NCBI RefSeq assembly: GCF_019890725.1
Contig: NZ_JAINZZ010000008.1
Location: 124,001-188,000 of the forward strand
Origin: Actinacidiphila acidipaludis
GTDB taxonomy: Bacteria > Actinomycetota > Actinomycetes > Streptomycetales > Streptomycetaceae
Direction: 5' to 3'
Length of the DNA stretch: 64,000 bases
The position numbers and the translations under genes were made by a program. Each line of letters starts with the position of its first letter. The stretch's first letter is position 1. Positions 62,373 to 64,000 of this stretch are shown here, piece after piece. Below the pieces are notes generated by a model that had not been told where the DNA came from, searched no databases, and worked only from the letters and a program-made list of their open reading frames with translations.

Positions 62373-63146
62373 GTGTCTGCTGACCGCACCGGAGGCGTCC
62401 AGTCACTGGAACGCGCCTTCGACCTGCTGGAGCGGATGGCCGACGCGGGCGGCGAGGTCGGCCTCAGCGAGCTGTCGGCCGGCAGCGGACTGCCGCTCCC
62501 CACCATCCACCGTCTGATGCGCACCCTCGTGGCCTGCGGCTACGTCCGCCAGCAGCCCAACCGCCGCTACGCGCTGGGACCCCGGCTGATCCGGCTCGGC
62601 GAGGGCGCCGCGCGGCTGCTCGGCACCTGGGCCCGGCCCTATCTCGCCGAACTGGTCGAGGCGACCGGCGAGACCGCGAACATGGCGCTGCTCGACGGCG
62701 ACGAGGTGGTCTACGTCGCCCAGGTGCCCTCCCGCCACTCGATGCGGATGTTCACCGAGGTCGGCCGGCGCGTGCTGCCGCACTCCACCGGCGTCGGCAA
62801 GGCCCTGCTGGCCTCACTGCCGCCCGGCGAGGTGCGCGCGCTGCTGGCTCGCACCGGCATGCCCGCCGCGACCGACCGCACGATCACCGAGCCGGACGCG
62901 TTCCTCGCCGAGCTGGAGCGGATCCGCGAACTCGGCTACGCGGTCGACGACAACGAGCAGGAGGTCGGCGTGCGATGCCTGGCGGTCACCGTCCCCGACT
63001 CCCCCACCGCGGCGGCGATCTCCATCTCCGGCCCGGCCGGCCGGGTCACCGAGGGCGCGACGGACAAGATCGTCCCCGTGCTGCACGGCGTGGCGCAGCG
63101 GCTGTCGGTGGCGCTCAGCAACAACGGCGCGGCGCCGGTGAGTTGA
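62373..63146 (+). CDS. IclR family regulator (AllR-like)
   Basis: The 257-residue protein has an N-terminal winged helix (residues 10-70: [37 protein letters not shown]) and a C-terminal effector domain with [17 protein letters not shown] and [13 protein letters not shown], then a late [17 protein letters not shown]. In E. coli and Streptomyces, AllR regulators of this type repress allantoin genes and respond to glyoxylate or related intermediates. The divergent allantoinase supports that. The GTG at 62373 follows GGGGAGCGCAG; an upstream start is in frame but less well placed. Confidence 0.88.
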   Translation: MSADRTGGVQSLERAFDLLERMADAGGEVGLSELSAGSGLPLPTIHRLMRTLVACGYVRQQPNRRYALGPRLIRLGEGAARLLGTWARPYLAELVEATGETANMALLDGDEVVYVAQVPSRHSMRMFTEVGRRVLPHSTGVGKALLASLPPGEVRALLARTGMPAATDRTITEPDAFLAELERIRELGYAVDDNEQEVGVRCLAVTVPDSPTAAAISISGPAGRVTEGATDKIVPVLHGVAQRLSVALSNNGAAPVS

Positions 63147-63197
63147 CGGCCCACCCGTCGGCCGGCCGCTCCACCCGGGTCCGCCGTACCAGCCCGT

Positions 63198-63240
63198 CCC
63201 GCCGGTCCTGCACATCCTGCCCGTCCCGCACATCCCGCCG
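63198..63240 (+). repeat. Imperfect direct repeats after the IclR gene
   Basis: CCCGTCCCGC and CATCC/CATCCC elements alternate twice (CCCGTCCCGCCGG...CACATCC then CCCGTCCCGC-ACATCC). The tract lies 50-95 bases beyond the IclR stop. It has no clear hairpin and may be simple-sequence drift. Confidence 0.35.
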
Positions 63241-63271
63241 GTTCGCGCGGCCCGATCCCGGGCGCCTCACC

Positions 63272-63577
63272 TCACCGCGACGCCGCCAGTGTCTCCACGG
63301 CCTCCCGCAGCCGGTCCAGCGCCCCGGACAGGGCACTGACCGACCCGAGCGCGGCGGCGACCAGGAGTAAGGAGTGACGCAGCCGTTCGGTGTCGGGCAC
63401 GGGCTCCGCCGCGTGGGCGGCCAGCGCGTCGAGTTCGTCCTCGGCGACCGATCGGTCCGGTAACGGTCGCTGATAGGCGGCGAGTTCACGCCTCAGGCGG
63501 GCCACCGCACCGTGCAGCCCCACATCCGTGCGGTCCCCGAGCGCGGGTGACGCACCACCGCGGTCGTCTTCGAGCAC
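63272..63577 (-). CDS. DUF5955-like protein with a TTA codon
   Basis: The 101-residue protein resembles DUF5955, a short all-helical Streptomyces family. It contains GLHGAVARLRRELAAYQRPL and SVAEDELDALAAHAAEP, then a hydrophobic helix LRHSLLLVAAALGSVSALSG, followed by LDRLREAVETL. I chose the GTG at 63577, which has GGGAG six bases upstream; an ATG at 63625 is in frame. It contains a TTA leucine codon (reading 63463 to 63461), rare in Streptomyces and dependent on the bldA tRNA, so translation may be restricted to development or production phases. The function is unknown. Confidence 0.7.
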   Translation of the reverse strand: MLEDDRGGASPALGDRTDVGLHGAVARLRRELAAYQRPLPDRSVAEDELDALAAHAAEPVPDTERLRHSLLLVAAALGSVSALSGALDRLREAVETLAASR

Positions 63578-63791
63578 CTGTGTCTCCCCCAGCACGTACC
63601 TGTTCCCCTGCCTTCGGCCCTGCATGCTCGCACCCTGTGATCACCGGTCGGTCGCTCCGGAGCGGATCAGTAAACGCGACTCGGCACCACGGCGCTACAC
63701 AGTCCAACGAAAATGCGCTGAATTCCGTTCAGCGCAGCGGCCGCCATCTTGCTGTGGGTCGTCCAGCACGTCACTTTCGGCACTATCAGCA

Positions 63792-64000
63792 CTAATGGTC
63801 AAGCTGGTGCCACACCGTCACGTCGATGACGGCGGACGGCGGCCGGCCGGCGGGTGACTGGAACTGACGCACGGTCACCAGAGCGGTGGTGCCGTCGGTC
63901 ATGTGCACGCAGATGCGTCCGCCGCCCACCCCGACCGACTGCCGGGGGATCGAGGCGACGTCGGCGCTCGTGTCGCCGCGGCAGGTGTCGAGCGTCGGCG
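63792..64000 (-). CDS. C-terminal fragment of a larger protein (gene continues beyond window)
   Basis: The last 69 codons of a gene entering from the right edge are visible, ending VDVTVWHQLDH-like (ID-VTVWHQ-LDH) at a TAG. The piece has two cysteines (TCRGDT and RICVHMTDG) and a small beta-sheet pattern (GTTALVTVRQF). Such ends occur in extracellular domains of Streptomyces Ser/Thr kinases and related receptors, but the piece is too short to name. The codon usage is clearly coding. A disulfide between the two cysteines is possible. Confidence 0.5.
   Translation of the reverse strand, partial: PTLDTCRGDTSADVASIPRQSVGVGGGRICVHMTDGTTALVTVRQFQSPAGRPPSAVIDVTVWHQLDH

Overview
The window is about 72 % GC. 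Its genes have GC-rich third codon positions, frequent GTG starts, dense operons with 4-nt start/stop overlaps, and several families typical of Streptomyces (DUF6479, DUF5955, DUF6278, DUF6193, a class F sortase, a ROK glucokinase). It is chromosomal DNA from a Streptomyces or very close relative. I saw no tRNA, rRNA, CRISPR array, insertion sequence or phage gene. The content is mainly catabolic and transport functions with a layer of conserved hypothetical genes.

Layout: 1-3413 (minus) is a glycolate oxidase operon glcD-glcE-glcF, with glcF cut by the window edge and a long dyad upstream. 3539-4006 is an SCP2-type protein behind a palindromic operator. 4138-12587 (minus) is one seven-gene operon for reductive pyrimidine (or hydantoin) breakdown: beta-ureidopropionase, class III aminotransferase, dihydropyrimidinase, an LLM-class F420/flavin oxidoreductase, an NCS1 permease, an inositol-monophosphatase-like enzyme and a phytoene-desaturase-like FAD enzyme. 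12803-15482 (plus) carries a MarR/MFS efflux pair and an isochorismatase-like hydrolase. 15600-28495 holds gamma-glutamyltransferase, a ZIP transporter, an SGNH esterase, transketolase, an orphan amino-acid ABC ATPase, exonuclease III, an MBL hydrolase and a PcaDC fusion.

27743-32592 (minus) is a sugar ABC operon (lipoprotein, permease, ATPase, ROK kinase, unknown membrane protein) in which every junction is a 4-nt overlap. A Gfo/Idh/MocA dehydrogenase diverges from it. 34286-37946 includes a FUSC protein, a potassium channel, and a class F sortase next to a likely surface-protein substrate. 39041-41401 is a secreted GH92 mannosidase behind a LacI-type operator. 43296-45754 is a decayed zone: one frameshifted gene, and an aldo/keto reductase and an AraC regulator that both lost their 5' ends at one shared junction.

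45824-53586 contains VOC proteins, an arylamine N-acetyltransferase, an EPSP synthase with alanine at the glyphosate-determining position, a cytochrome P450 and a KDPG-aldolase-like protein lacking the Schiff-base lysine. 54680-60748 is a beta-glucoside uptake and hydrolysis locus (ROK repressor, lipoprotein, two permeases, GH1 enzyme) without its own ATPase. 60830-63146 is a divergent allantoinase/IclR pair, followed by a DUF5955 gene carrying a TTA codon.

Together the window encodes uptake and use of purine and pyrimidine nitrogen, glycolate and several sugars. Functions are read from motifs and translations only; no database search was run.
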